A DNA stretch of 64,000 bases from Gerris lacustris (Eukaryota > Arthropoda > Insecta > Hemiptera > Gerridae): positions 11,812,447 through 11,876,446 of the forward strand of contig OX578281.1 in assembly GCA_951217055.1 (NCBI GenBank), read 5' to 3'. Position 1 is the stretch's first letter. Each line of letters opens with the position of its first letter. The position numbers were made by a program, and so were the translations under genes. The notes below the pieces were generated by a model. The model saw only the letters and a list, made by a program, of their open reading frames with translations, was not told the origin of the DNA and searched no databases. This document shows positions 22,966 through 35,299 of this stretch, piece by piece.

Positions 22966-24052
22966 TAAATTAAGTTAGTTGAATAAAAATTTTGTTATCT
23001 GCAGAATTTGTTAGTTTAATAAAGAATGTGACCAAATGAGCGGATAACACTGAATCATCATGCATCGACCTTATAAACAACAACTAACATTTTAACAACT
23101 ACTCTACCTATTTTAATGAAATTTGGATGGTTGGTCATAATTAGCTCATTGTTGGTTCCATATAAGTTTCAACCTTCTGCACACATTTGTTTCTCTTCCA
23201 CATACGCACAAACATACATTTATTTACACCTATATCTTCAAAAGTACTCATATGATTTTCTATTAAATTTTGGATGATTTATCATAAGTAGATTTATTAA
23301 GTATTATTTTGTAGTAATAAGACTTTTGATGTAGTTATTTCAATGCTATGAAATTAATAATGAAGTGTACATTGACACGCACATTGTAAAGTAAATAATC
23401 TATTTTAGTGTTAATTTGTGTACTTCCTTATCTTTTATTCATGAGATAACCAATGTCCGGAGTCATATAATTGTCTATTACTTGCTTCCCCTAGGTGCCT
23501 TCACTATTTGATTGAAAACCAATGTCATTATAGAGCTTAGGGGGATACGATCCATACAAACACCTGGTGAAATCAATAAAATAGCGCGTGTTAAGTCTTA
23601 GTAAAACCCAGACGTGTTAACACACAATGACTTTATTTGTTTTTTATACGCCTATTCAAAAAATGTTTTTCTTTTTCGAAAGTACCCATGAGATCAGATT
23701 ATAATTATAATAATTTGAGATAAATGAAGTCCGGTAGTGCCCAAATAAAATGACCTGTTTATTTATCAAGATTTTGGATTTCAGCAAAAACTTTTTTCCT
23801 TATTTAAATTTGTTTCTGCGATGTACTACCTAGTTAACGAAATTGCTAATCATAACGATAATTTTGGTGGAATGCACATTTTACAATAATAGGTACTTTA
23901 AAATTAATATATATTTATTATTTGAAAATGTTAATTGAAAATCCAGAAAAAACTGGAAAGGGTAAGGTATGTCAGGTAGGCGGATTAGTGGAACCAGATT
24001 TACTTAAGAATACTGGGAGTACAATAATGAAAAATATACTTGAATATAATGA

Positions 24053-24054
<2 letters not shown>
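22966..24054. other. Mostly unannotated; H2 scrap at 23085-23290
   Basis: 23085-23290 matches H2 core B (ATGAAATTTGGATGGTTGGTC, TTTCTCTTCCACATACGCAC) without either end. The rest shows no gene or repeat. Confidence 0.4.

Positions 24055-24130
<76 letters not shown>
24055..24130. repeat. (TA)n microsatellite, about 76 bp
   Basis: It directly abuts the ACTAGCTGG end of the next element, as if that element had inserted at, or carried, a TA tract. Confidence 0.95.
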
Positions 24131-24132
<2 letters not shown>

Positions 24133-24537
24133 TAGCTGGATACCCGTGCTTCGCTACGGAGTGTTTTTAAATTTGATAAGTTTATAAACTACCAGGAAAG
24201 CATACAAATTATTTTACTATGCGAGAATATCTAGATTCTATCCCTCCTAGTTATATCCCCCACCTCTTTGATAAGATCATTTGCAAATATCCTAAATTTA
24301 CCCCCTCCTAAATGAAAATATGACAAAACTGTACACATAACAACAATAACTGTACTCTTAAAGAGCATTTCAACGATATGCATCATGAAGATAAAGGGTA
24401 TTCATTACTTGTACCCCGTACCCTTTTGAACCAAAAGTTATAGTTCGAAAATTCATGTAAACAGTTACCTTCCCCTTGCTTTGAAGGTCAAGTGTGCAAA
24501 TTTTCATCGAGATCGGAATAAAACTGTAGATCTGTAC

Positions 24538-24930
24538 AGCGACGATAACTTGAGTAAATGTCGACTAATTTTGATGAAATTTGGTAGACTTGTTCATTTT
24601 GCCAATGCCCAGGACGAGTTCGTTGGCCAACGTTATCCGTCCAAGCGTTCACGAGCAACGCTCGTGTAAACGTGAACTTCAAATTTGAAATTGGAATTTT
24701 AGGTCGGTAAAAAAATCTAACTTCATCTATTCAATGAGACAAACATTTTTTTCAAATACAATTTTTTAGTAAAACCCACGGCGACACCTCTATAGTGTTA
24801 AAAATCGCTAAAACTATTAATTGTTTTTACACAATAAACAATATAACAATAATTTGAATGTTAATATAACAATAAAGTACATGATAGGATGCGAGGAAGC
24901 TATGTGCCACACCAATTGGCAGTCTAGTTT
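24538..24930 (+). mobile_element. H2 fragment, core A to 3' end, nested
   Basis: Runs from GCGACGATAACTTGAGTAAA to GATGCGAGGAAGCTATGTGC, hairpin and GTCTAGTTTTT. It is 5' truncated just after where the microsatellite should be. It lies between two diverged copies of the same host block (24296-24537 and 24935-25178). Confidence 0.65.
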
Positions 24931-25474
24931 TTAATTATACCCCCCTCCTAAATGAAAATATGATAAAACTGTACATAACCACAATTACTGTCCTCTCAAA
25001 GAGTTTTTCAACGATATGCATCATGAAGGATGTTCATTACTTTAACATTTGTACCCCGTACCCCTGTGTACCAAAATTAAAATTTTGAATATTCATGTAG
25101 ACAGTGCTTTGAATTCAATGTTGCTTTGAAGGTCAAGTGTGCAAATTTTCATCGAGATCGGACTAAAACTGTAGATTTGTATAAAGAACATGCACTATAT
25201 ATGTATGGCCGCCATCTTGAATCAATATGCCCGATTGGTAAACTATTTATCAAAAGTTACTAATTTCATAAAAGGAAGCCAAATTCTGTATTTCAAGGTT
25301 CTAGCACAATTGGTTCCCGAGATATCGTCTTGTCGAATTTTGTATATAAATGGCCGCCATCTTGAATCAAGATGGCGGATTTTTAAAATATTTCTTAGCG
25401 AGCACCTAGGAGGTAAGAGGAACACAGCTACAAAATTTCATGGTCGTAGGTCCAGTGGTTTCAGAGATATCGTG

Positions 25475-25503
25475 ATGTGTCAGTCAGTCAGTCAGTCAGT
25501 CAG
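25475..25503 (+). repeat. (GTCA)n microsatellite in element end
   Basis: About six GTCA units inside the 3' end of the TA-associated element; degraded to ATCAGAGAGCAAGTGAG in the copy at about 59548. Confidence 0.85.
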
Positions 25504-25545
25504 TGAGTGGTATTTGGATTTTATATATATAGATATATATTGTAC

Positions 25546-27289
25546 TAGACATTTTTTAATTAGATTTGTATAACTGTTGCGTAGATTGTTGGTGTCAGTT
25601 CTGAAATTTATGGTATTGGGAGTTTTGGAAATATAGTTCATTTCAAGAATATTACGTTTAAACTTGTCAGGTTCTTGGGCGCATCATAGTACCTTCAAAG
25701 TTAAACTCAACATAAATTTGACTTTGAAGGTACTAAGATTTAAACTTTAGACAAAGGGACTTTTACCGAAACGTTAGCATCAACTTTCTCACTGGGTTTT
25801 ATTTGACAGAATCTCGCTAACATACCCTCTCATAACATAATAATTGTTATAATCCGAATCATTCTGAAGAATTTTTCTATTTGCATTACGTGCTTTTTCA
25901 AATACATTTATATCTAATCACAAATAATTTTTAACAATTTATAAGTAAGATAATCTAGTTAAAACTTCTCAAGGATGATTGCCTCTTGCTTTTATTTAGA
26001 AGTTATTAATATCTTTTTTTTTTAAATATGATTTCCATTGAAGTTGTTAGAATAAAAATTGAATATCCTTTGTGTAGTTTTTAAGCCGTCACAGGTATAT
26101 TTTCAACAATAATGGTGAGAGCAACTTGAGATTACAGCTGTGCTAGATAGTATTAGACAATACAGATGTAATATTATTTTGTTTAGGTCTATTTTATATG
26201 CTAAACACCGCTTGGGAAGAAAAAAATATGGAAAAGGTCAGACTTGTTATTTTCTTTCACCGTACTGAAGAAAATAGAAGCTTATTTCTCCGGTCCGTTC
26301 TAGCCCAGAAGTTTTTCCTCTGGAAGGAAAAAAAGAATGGAACGGTTGAGCTGGCATCGTATTTACAAGAATTGCTTCGAGTAAATAATACCGGTTTTAT
26401 CCTCGACAAAAAAAATTTAAGAAGGAAAAAGGAAAAATAAAAGAAGAGGGAGAAAAGAAAGAATAAATATATAAATGAAAAACTTATTTGTAAAAGTAAT
26501 TTCAGTATATATAAGAGGTATAAATGCGTGGCGTAGGGTGGTCGGGTCTCATTCTGCGTACATGTTTACATTATTCAAGAGTTCGAGCATTAGTTTCTCA
26601 CCAAGGGTAGTATAAGGGCGTAGGACGTATAAGATGAGGTATATTTTATTGCCTTGAGAAAAGGGATGGAGGCAGGAAAAAGGGGCGGCTTTTTTTTCTT
26701 TTTATTTGCCTTTCATTTCTTGGTCGAGGAAGTGGAGGGGGTGGATGGGTATTGTTAGGGTCACGTACCTCAGGAACCGAGGACCCGAAGCAAGTAGAAA
26801 GCCAAATCGGCTAAATCCAGAGGAGAGGTCTTATACTATCGCGGCCTTGCAAGAAGAGGAGACAGATTTGGCGACAAAGGCACGGCGGCGGTCCTACCTC
26901 CTCCCCTCACCCTGTTTATACCTGACGGCCTGTTAGAACCCAGAAAAGAATAACGAATGAAAATCCCTCCCACCGTTCACAATCATCTATTCTTACTACC
27001 TCCTTCACTTTGCGGAAATTCTTTACACAATAGGGCGCCTTTTTGTGTCGAGTAACAATAATAGTAGCGAGAATGACTTTATTTTTATCACGAAATCACT
27101 TGTCTAGAGAGAATTATGAATAGATATTAGTAATATAACAATTATTTTACATCCTTAGATTAAAATTGATTTAAGAATTCTATAATTTTTTTTTTTGCAT
27201 AAACATATATACCTATGTATATATTATGGAGTTGTTATTTTGGAATATTCATTCGTAATTATTTTTAAATTGGTTTATTTTATAGTCAC
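25546..27289. other. Unannotated stretch
   Basis: No recognised gene. 25690-25733 forms a hairpin (TAGTACCTTCAAAG ... CTTTGAAGGTACTA) followed at 25760 by TTTTACCGAAACGTTAG. 26198-26440 and 26706-26936 are open but match no family that I recognise; 26400-26480 and 26640-26930 are purine-rich. Confidence 0.35.
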
Positions 27290-27575
27290 GTTTAAAGCGG
27301 GGTTCCCACAACCTGTGACTTGGCGAGCCTCTTATGCTGGAGGCTCTTGCTCGTAAGCTTGTGATCTGACGAATACTTAAAGCTGGATTCCCACAGTCTG
27401 TGACTTGGCAAGCGGCTCGTGCCTGGAGGGTCGTGCTCGTTGGCTTGCGGATTGTTGAATCCTCGTGGAGCCACCCCGAGCCACCACGAGCAAAATCAAG
27501 CCTAGTATGTTCCCACGACTCGAGGTATGACTTCAAATCAGGCTCGCCAAGTCAGAGGCCGTGGGAATTCAGCTT
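27290..27575. mobile_element. MITE with AAGCTGGATTCCCAC ends
   Basis: AAGCTGGATTCCCACAGTC at 27379 is matched by GTGGGAATTCAGCTT at 27561-27575. The interior repeats GACTTGGCAAGC, GGCTCGTG and CCACGAGC in both orientations. A partial extra copy lies just upstream (27292-27330) and another inverted at about 28003-28067. The open frames on both strands are products of this repeat. Confidence 0.65.
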
Positions 27576-29640
<2,065 letters not shown>

Positions 29641-29860
29641 TGGTTTTTAAGGCCTTTATTTAGATTGTTACTCCCCTTATAAAAAGAAAATAGAGGGAGT
29701 AACAATCTAAAGAAGGTATAAAGAAGGTTCTTTTTTAGACTGTTACTCCCCTTATAAAAACAGAAGTGTGATATTCCTTTGTCCCAAAGTACATTGGACA
29801 AGACTAAACATAGTCTAAAAAAAAATTAAAGGAGTAACAATCTAAAGACGTTCTTTTATT
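29641..29860. mobile_element. MITE pieces of the TTTAGATTGTTACTCC family
   Basis: TTTAGATTGTTACTCCCCTT at 29660 and its inverse at 29697-29716 form one hairpin. A second pair (TTTTTTAGACTGTTACTCC at about 29730 and GGAGTAACAATCTAAAG at about 29830) encloses AAGTGTGATATTCCTTTGTCC. It is the same terminal word as the 74-bp satellite, here at only one or two copies: the pre-array state. Confidence 0.65.
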
Positions 29861-30609
29861 TAAAAGTTTAAAAAAATTAGGTTAGCCGTCTGCGGTCTTT
29901 TTCGTGAAGCTAAGTACTGAGCCAATTTTGTTGAAATTTGCATACACGTGTTTAAAAAAAACATACCCTGATATAAAATGGAGAAATTAATTTTAGCTAT
30001 AAATTAAGATGCTAACCTCTGAAGAAAGATTATTTCTCGAATACGATTATTAACAGAATATTTCTATTAATACATTCTAAAATGTATAGTTAATTTAAGA
30101 ACGAAGCTAACGATATAGGTAAAAATGATATGGCTAATATCCTATAAGGTGATAATTGGCCATCTTTAAAATAACGCTATAGCCAATAGACTATAGAGAA
30201 CAAGAGCATATCTAAAGTGGAGAACTTGAATTGCAACTTATGGTTTCCAGACCACTTAGCGGCTCTGGGACAACTAGAGAACAGAAAGAGTAGTAGAGGG
30301 TCAGTGCGCCTCTTATAAATGCATACAAATGCACATTATATTATGCTGTCTTAAATGCAACTGACTATTACTCGGTAAAAGCTAAAAAAGCAGAAGGGCT
30401 TGTGCAGTTGCTAAAATAGATTCAACAACCATTAAATCTTTATGAAATAGAAAAACATGTGCTGTCTCATCTAATTATGGTAGCTAAAAAATTCAAAAAT
30501 GTATAACTTCAAAATGGCGGCCAAAATCAAAATGAAATTTAGTGGGCTTGTTTGTCATACACAGAGGTACATTCGAGCCAAACTTCAACTCGATCAGGAC
30601 CATTTTCGA
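29861..30609. other. Unannotated stretch with possible small-element text
   Basis: 29880-29960 and 30480-30605 carry phrases typical of small interspersed elements (GAGCCAATTTTGTTGAAATTTG; TTCAAAATGGCGGCC). No boundaries or gene were found. Confidence 0.35.
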
Positions 30610-30660
30610 TTTATTACGATTTTTTTTATTTTAAATCAAATTATAATTATGTATTATTAA

Positions 30661-30795
30661 CTACGGGAAACAGACAGTGAAAAATACACTCCAGCGCCGG
30701 GATTTGAACTACGGGCCTCTATATAGAGGGCCGTAGTTCAAATCCCGGCGCTGGAGTGTATTTTTCACTGTCTGTTTCCCGTAGTTAATAATAAT
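30661..30795. repeat. 135-bp palindrome of two tRNA-like 3' halves
   Basis: CTACGGGAAACAGACAGTG at the left is the inverse of CACTGTCTGTTTCCCGTAG at the right. The centre is CTCTATATAGAG, which is the anticodon-stem side TATAGAG joined to its own inverse. Each arm holds only the 3' half of the tRNA-like sequence (from the anticodon stem to the 3' end). Confidence 0.8.
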
Positions 30796-31030
30796 TATAA
30801 TTTGATTTAAATTAAAATTTAACTTTCCGTAGTATGAAAACTACCAAAAACTTAAAAATTGAATTTCGAATTGATTGTACAAGTTACAGGTACTAATTGA
30901 GTACTTTATAATTATAAGCGTTAATTCTTGGTTTAGTTCTAATGTCATAAATATTGACTGTCTAAATGTATATGAATATTGAAAGCTTGGATTCGGGACT
31001 AGTTATCGATTACGGTAGTGAAAAATCATT

Positions 31031-31104
31031 CTCCTGCGTAGCTTAGTTGGTAGAGCACTATACTGGAAATATAGAGGCCCGTGGTTCAAATCCCGGCGCT
31101 GGAG
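31031..31104 (+). tRNA. tRNA-like unit 1 (probable pseudo-tRNA/SINE head)
   Basis: Cloverleaf by eye: acceptor TCCTGCG/CGCTGGA with one T-T mismatch, U8-A9, D arm GCTT/GAGC, box A TAGCTTAGTTGG, anticodon stem TATA/TATA-like with loop CTGGAAA (anticodon GGA), variable region of 5, box B GGTTCAAATCC. The T stem CGTGG/CCCGG has two mismatches. A GGA anticodon would mean serine, but serine tRNAs have a long variable arm, absent here. It is therefore a tRNA-derived repeat rather than a trusted gene. Confidence 0.4.
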
Positions 31105-31378
31105 TGTATTTTTCACTGTCTGTTTCCCGTAGTTAATAATAATTATAATTTGATTTAAATTAAAATTTAACTTTCCGTAGTATGAAAACTACCAAAAACT
31201 TAAAAATTGAATTTCGAATTGATTGTACAAGTTACAGGTACAAATTGAGTACTTTATAATTATAAGCGTTAATTCTTGGTTTAGTTCCAATGTCATAAAT
31301 ATTGACTGTCTAAATGTATATGAATATTGAAAGCTTGGATTCGGGACTAGTTATCGATTACGGTAGTGAAAAATCATT

Positions 31379-31452
31379 CTCCTGCGTAGCCTAGTTGGTA
31401 GAGTGCTATACTGGAAATATAGAGGCCCGTGGTTCAAATCCCGGCGCTGGAG
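31379..31452 (+). tRNA. tRNA-like unit 2 (probable pseudo-tRNA/SINE head)
   Basis: Same as the unit 348 bp upstream except TAGCCTAGTTGG in box A and GAGTGC before the anticodon stem. Pol III boxes A and B are both recognisable. The T stem carries the same two mismatches, so they were present before amplification. Confidence 0.4.
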
Positions 31453-31500
31453 TGTATTTTTCACTGTCTGTTTCCCGTAGTTAATAATAATTTAAATTTA

Positions 31501-32879
31501 ACTTTCCGTAGTATGAAAACTACTAAAAACGTAAAAATTGATTTTTTTTTAATGTTTGCTGACTCAGCAAACTGGGTTCAAGATGGCGGAAAAAGTTGAT
31601 TCTCCAGGCGGCACAACTACAGGTTAGGACTGATTTTTCTGCCAAGTTTCAACTCTTTAGGTTAAATACCTTAGGCACTACGATGATAACACACATACAC
31701 ACGTCATGCTGAAAACCACTCAGAAGGTCTTAAAAACACCTAAAACGGATAATTCCGTTGAAATCTCGAAAAAAATAATTTTTTGGTGAAAACAATACTT
31801 TTCCTACTATTAGTAGTGAGGAAAAGTAAAAAGATATAACTACTTGAGGCCCAAATTATTGGTTAATGTTTATTTGTATTTTATACTTTCAGTTGGAAGT
31901 AACGCGTGAGGGGGAGAACTAGTGAAGAACCTACATTACATCCAGTACAAGGTAATTAATATATATTTGCTTTTTAATATATCGTATGTTTTATTTAAAT
32001 CTATCATCCATAGATACTATGGCATTATACTATTCAATTTAAATGATGACCCGATTAATAATAGACTATTGGTTTAATTTAACTTTATAATTTTAATTAA
32101 AACTAGCCAATATAAGCTAAGTCAAAACTAATCAGACTGGGAAGTCATAGAGCAATAATCAACCATTTTTTCATTAATTTAATTGCCAGTCTCTTCTCAC
32201 TACGTCAGCTGCACACACTCTGGTTCAAGGACAAATTAATAAAATAATAAATATGTACTTGATTTAAAAAACATTAGTGTGAGGTTTAAGGACCATAATC
32301 TGAAATTAAATTGGTCAACAATTGCGGACGCCATTATAATAAACTCAGTCAAAAATAAGTAGGTCTTTTCTAATCAGTTACTGCTAATGCAATCTACTTT
32401 TCGATACGACTTACCGTTTAGCAACAATAAGCCTTAAAAAAAACTTTAAAGTTGCGTCCGCCATCTTTAATTTTTTAAGGGGGTAATTTTTTTTTGGTTC
32501 TTTTCGGATCTTTCCAGTCAGTTTGGGCCAATTTTCGACCAAACGAAAAAACCTTGAGTCTCTGGGAGGTCTAGAACTACCCAAACATTTTATTAGCAAA
32601 TCAGTTGGTTTTGTCACTTAATATAGATCCTAAAAAAAAAATACTAGTGAAAAGAAATAAGTCGTCTCACGTAAAAACCTTGTGAGATTGGTTTAGCCAA
32701 GTCTTTCCCTGTTCAAGAGCTCGACTTGCCCGTGGCTCTGCCGTGCCCCCAGATTTTGTGAACCTAATTTCACAGGATTTTTTGTATATTTTTTTTTATA
32801 AAAGTGGTAATAACTTTGGTCCTACTCAATATTTTTCAATGATACCAAGCCTACAGCATGCGTGAAATGTTTTCGTTCA

Positions 32880-32881
<2 letters not shown>
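31501..32881. other. Unannotated stretch with small-element text
   Basis: 31560-31830 contains GGTTCAAGATGGCGGA, GCCAAGTTTCAACTC and AATACCTTAGGCACTACGA, typical of a degraded interspersed element. 32641-32720 is a scrap of the 113-605 fold-back (GTCTCACGTAAAAACC, GTTTAGCCAAGTC). No gene was found; the frame at 32411-32617 is unsupported. Confidence 0.35.

Positions 32882-32963
<82 letters not shown>
32882..32963. repeat. (TA)n microsatellite, about 82 bp
   Basis: Uninterrupted TA alternation. Confidence 0.95.
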
Positions 32964-32968
<5 letters not shown>

Positions 32969-33187
32969 AATAATCGATTTCGTTCAGCTATTTTTTCGCC
33001 GATAAAGTCGGACTGGTGGTGACAGACACACATACTTACACGAAATACGTTACGGCCAGATTCGGTTTTCGGAATGTATGAATTAAAAAAGAATCGAAAA
33101 AATGTTCAATTCTGATCAATGTACGGACAAAACTCAAATGTATTTGGTATGAGTTTATACTAATAAATATTTAAAAAGATAGAGTGA

Positions 33188-33382
33188 GTAGAATTTGCTG
33201 CCTTTCAAACCACAAAATTCTGGCTTGGCTGGTACGTCTGTCACAATCGATTGCAATAAAAAAATTCTACCCCTTTCATTTCGGTTGCCTCGTTAAATGC
33301 AGCGGACAGATTTTGAATTAAAAAACTGCCTGTGGTTACCCATTGACTCGTCTCAAGTGCTTTATAAAACAAACCAATCTCA
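33188..33382. repeat. Dispersed repeat (TAGAATTTGCTGCCTTTC), copy 1
   Basis: Shares TAGAATTTGCTGCCTTTC, TTGGCTGGTACGTCTGTCAC, GATTGCCTCGTTAA-type, AAAACCAAACCAATCTC-type text with 39133-39371. This copy lacks about 45 bp (the TTCATTGAGTGAGGAGCC segment) present in the other. The family is unknown. Confidence 0.6.
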
Positions 33383-33590
33383 CAATAATAATAATATAAT
33401 ATAAAAGTATTTATTTCCACCATTTTATAATATATTATGTATGTATAATTTCCAAAATGAAAATTACAATAAGTACATTGGTGAGGGCTCTTAGTGAGAG
33501 TTAGTCTACCTAGCGAGAGGCTCTGGCCTCTTCTATTTATTATTTCATTAAATTGCTTAAATTCAAGTTGTTTTTGAAGTTGTTTTTGTT

Positions 33591-33689
33591 TTCAAGTCAG
33601 GTGATCCTAAGCTTGTTTCAAATTATAGGCCCATATCCATATGTAACGTTTTCTCTAAGGTCTTTGAACGTACTCTTCATACAACATTA
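33591..33689 (+). pseudogene. LINE reverse transcriptase, upstream piece
   Basis: Reads FKSGDPKLVSNYRPISICN and continues VFSKVFERTLHTT before the insert. YRPIS and K-ERL-like text are the conserved early block of LINE reverse transcriptases. The frame (33591 is a first codon position) ends at TTA 33687-33689. No homologous coding sequence is seen before 33580, so the copy is 5' truncated here. Confidence 0.75.
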
Positions 33690-35203
33690 CGCTAGTATAC
33701 CTGCAAAACCTCGTATGTACCAAATCCAAAATTTTACAGGAGAGCAAAAAAACTGAATAAGTGTTTAATCTTTTACTTCTATGACACCGTTGCCCATATA
33801 TATGATGCTTTACTACCATTGGAGGTATTATATACACTAATAATTAAAATTATAATTAAATTATGATTTTGTGGACTGATTTTGTACTTACGAGGATTTA
33901 GACAAGAACTTTTGTCGAGTTACAAGGTTTTACAAAGATAAATAAATATATTTTTATTACCTATTTTGTGTAATTACTTTATAGAAAAAAACAAAAAAAA
34001 AACATAAAAAGTAGGAAAAATATAAATAAATAAAATTTAATACTAATAATGAACATATTTTAAAGTGAAACAACGGAAAAGAATTCGTAGTTTGATTGTT
34101 TAATTCAATACCATTTTTAGAACCAACAGCAAGTGAATATTATTATGAAAGTTACAAACAAAACAAAAATATAATTTTAATAGACATCTACTAATGTATC
34201 ATAGGGAATTAATAAAAACTTTTACATTTTTTAAAGATATAATAATAATCATTAAGTGTACGAAAAAATTATATTGAAATAGAAAAATGCTGAGAATGTG
34301 ATAAAAATGCCAGTAATATTCAATTAATAATTAAATAATTGTAAAACACAAAATAATCATTGTTCGATAGAAAATTTATAATTTAAAGTATAAACCTTAT
34401 GTGTGTTTTGTACTTTAGGTGATTATGTAAAATAAAAAAAAGTTCTAACGGTTTAAAAAAATTATAATACAATCGAAGTAGCAAGAAGGAATCAATGATG
34501 ACAGGTTTTTCCTCTCGGGGCGATTATCCTTTGATAAAAAGTTAAGACTTATTTTAATCGGCATCGTCAAGTAAATAATAATAGTTTGTAAAGGTTTAAA
34601 AAAGCAAAAAAAACAAATCAGTAAACATTTTTGTAAGATGGTAAGATGTCAAAAACCTCGTATGTTTATTTTACTACGTGTGGTCTAGTAAATAAAACCA
34701 CGTAAGTCCAGAATAAAAACACGTAAGGTAATTTAAAACCTCGTAAGTTTATATACATATGGTACAAAACCACGCAAGTTGAATATCCTTAGAACAATGC
34801 ATCGTATAAAACCATGTAAGTCTCCTGAACTGCAAAACCTCATTAAAACTCGTGATAAATAGTTGTTATAATTAATAAAAACGCAAGTTTAACTTAAAAA
34901 AATTAATAATATAATAATTTTAAATACAAATTTGTCAATATAAGTAATTTAACTTATTTTGAAACCAGAACTGAGCTGTAGCCTGCGAGCGGCGTGCTTC
35001 TTCTTCAGACATACGAGGATTTACTACCTTCCTTGTAACCTTCTCGACTTACTAGCTTTTTCAATCGCTGTTTCACGGCAGCGTAGTCGACAAAATCGTA
35101 CAATATTTCACACGGAGACGCAGTCGACCTAAATCTATCGAAATATGAAATAAAAAAAAAATCCCAAAAATCGGACTTACGAGGTTTTGCAGGTATACTA
35201 GCG
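33690..35203. mobile_element. 1.5-kb DNA element with 26-bp inverted ends and clustered motifs
   Basis: Left end CGCTAGTATACCTGCAAAAC, right end its exact inverse; the match extends 26 bp. Flanking codons TTA (33687-33689) and ATA (35204-35206) could be a 3-bp target duplication with one change. Inside, AAAACC(T/A)CGTAAGT-like words occur about ten times, mostly at 34650-34850 and near both ends. The interior is AT-rich and non-coding, so it is a non-autonomous element. PIF/Harbinger is possible from a TTA-like duplication, but the ends do not look typical. Confidence 0.7.
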
Positions 35204-35299
35204 ATAGCTCCTCTTATTTACAAAATTCTCCATCCTAATCAGCACGGATTCGTTCCAAAAAAATCAACCGCCACTAATTTAGTTTCCCTTTTATCGTGC

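Larger units (their letters stand above)
24131..25545 (+). mobile_element. TA-associated element (TAGCTGGATACCCGTGCTTC), copy 1
   Basis: Begins ACTAGCTGGATACCCGTGCT and ends GTGATGTGTCAGTCAGTCAG... followed by GTGAGTGGTATTTGG and a TATATATATAGATATA tail. A second copy lies at 58549-59590. Internal CGCCATCTTGAATCAAGATGGCG hairpin words recur. The interior is expanded by an H2 fragment and a duplicated 240-bp block. Non-coding; the class was not determined. Confidence 0.6.
30610..31500 (+). repeat. Array of tRNA-like units, 348-bp period plus palindrome
   Basis: Two complete units repeat every 348 bp (tRNA-like parts at 31031 and 31379). The linker reads TTTCACTGTCTGTTTCCCGT, TTAATAATAATTATAATTTG, CTTTCCGTAGTATGAAAAC, ATTGAATTTCGAATTGATTG and GGATTCGGGACTAGTTATCG. 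The upstream end is a palindrome (30661-30795). The unit recurs diverged at 3.7-4.2 kb and 41.6-42.3 kb. Confidence 0.8.

Noticed and set aside
26198..26936. Frames at 26198-26440 and 26706-26936 as host exons
   Set aside because: No recognisable domain and low-complexity Lys/Glu or Arg-rich ends; I saw no convincing splice-site context. Transcript data would be needed.
31031..31104. A genuine serine tRNA gene (GGA anticodon)
   Set aside because: There is no long variable arm, two T-stem mismatches occur in every copy, and it is embedded in a 348-bp repeat; kept only as tRNA-like.
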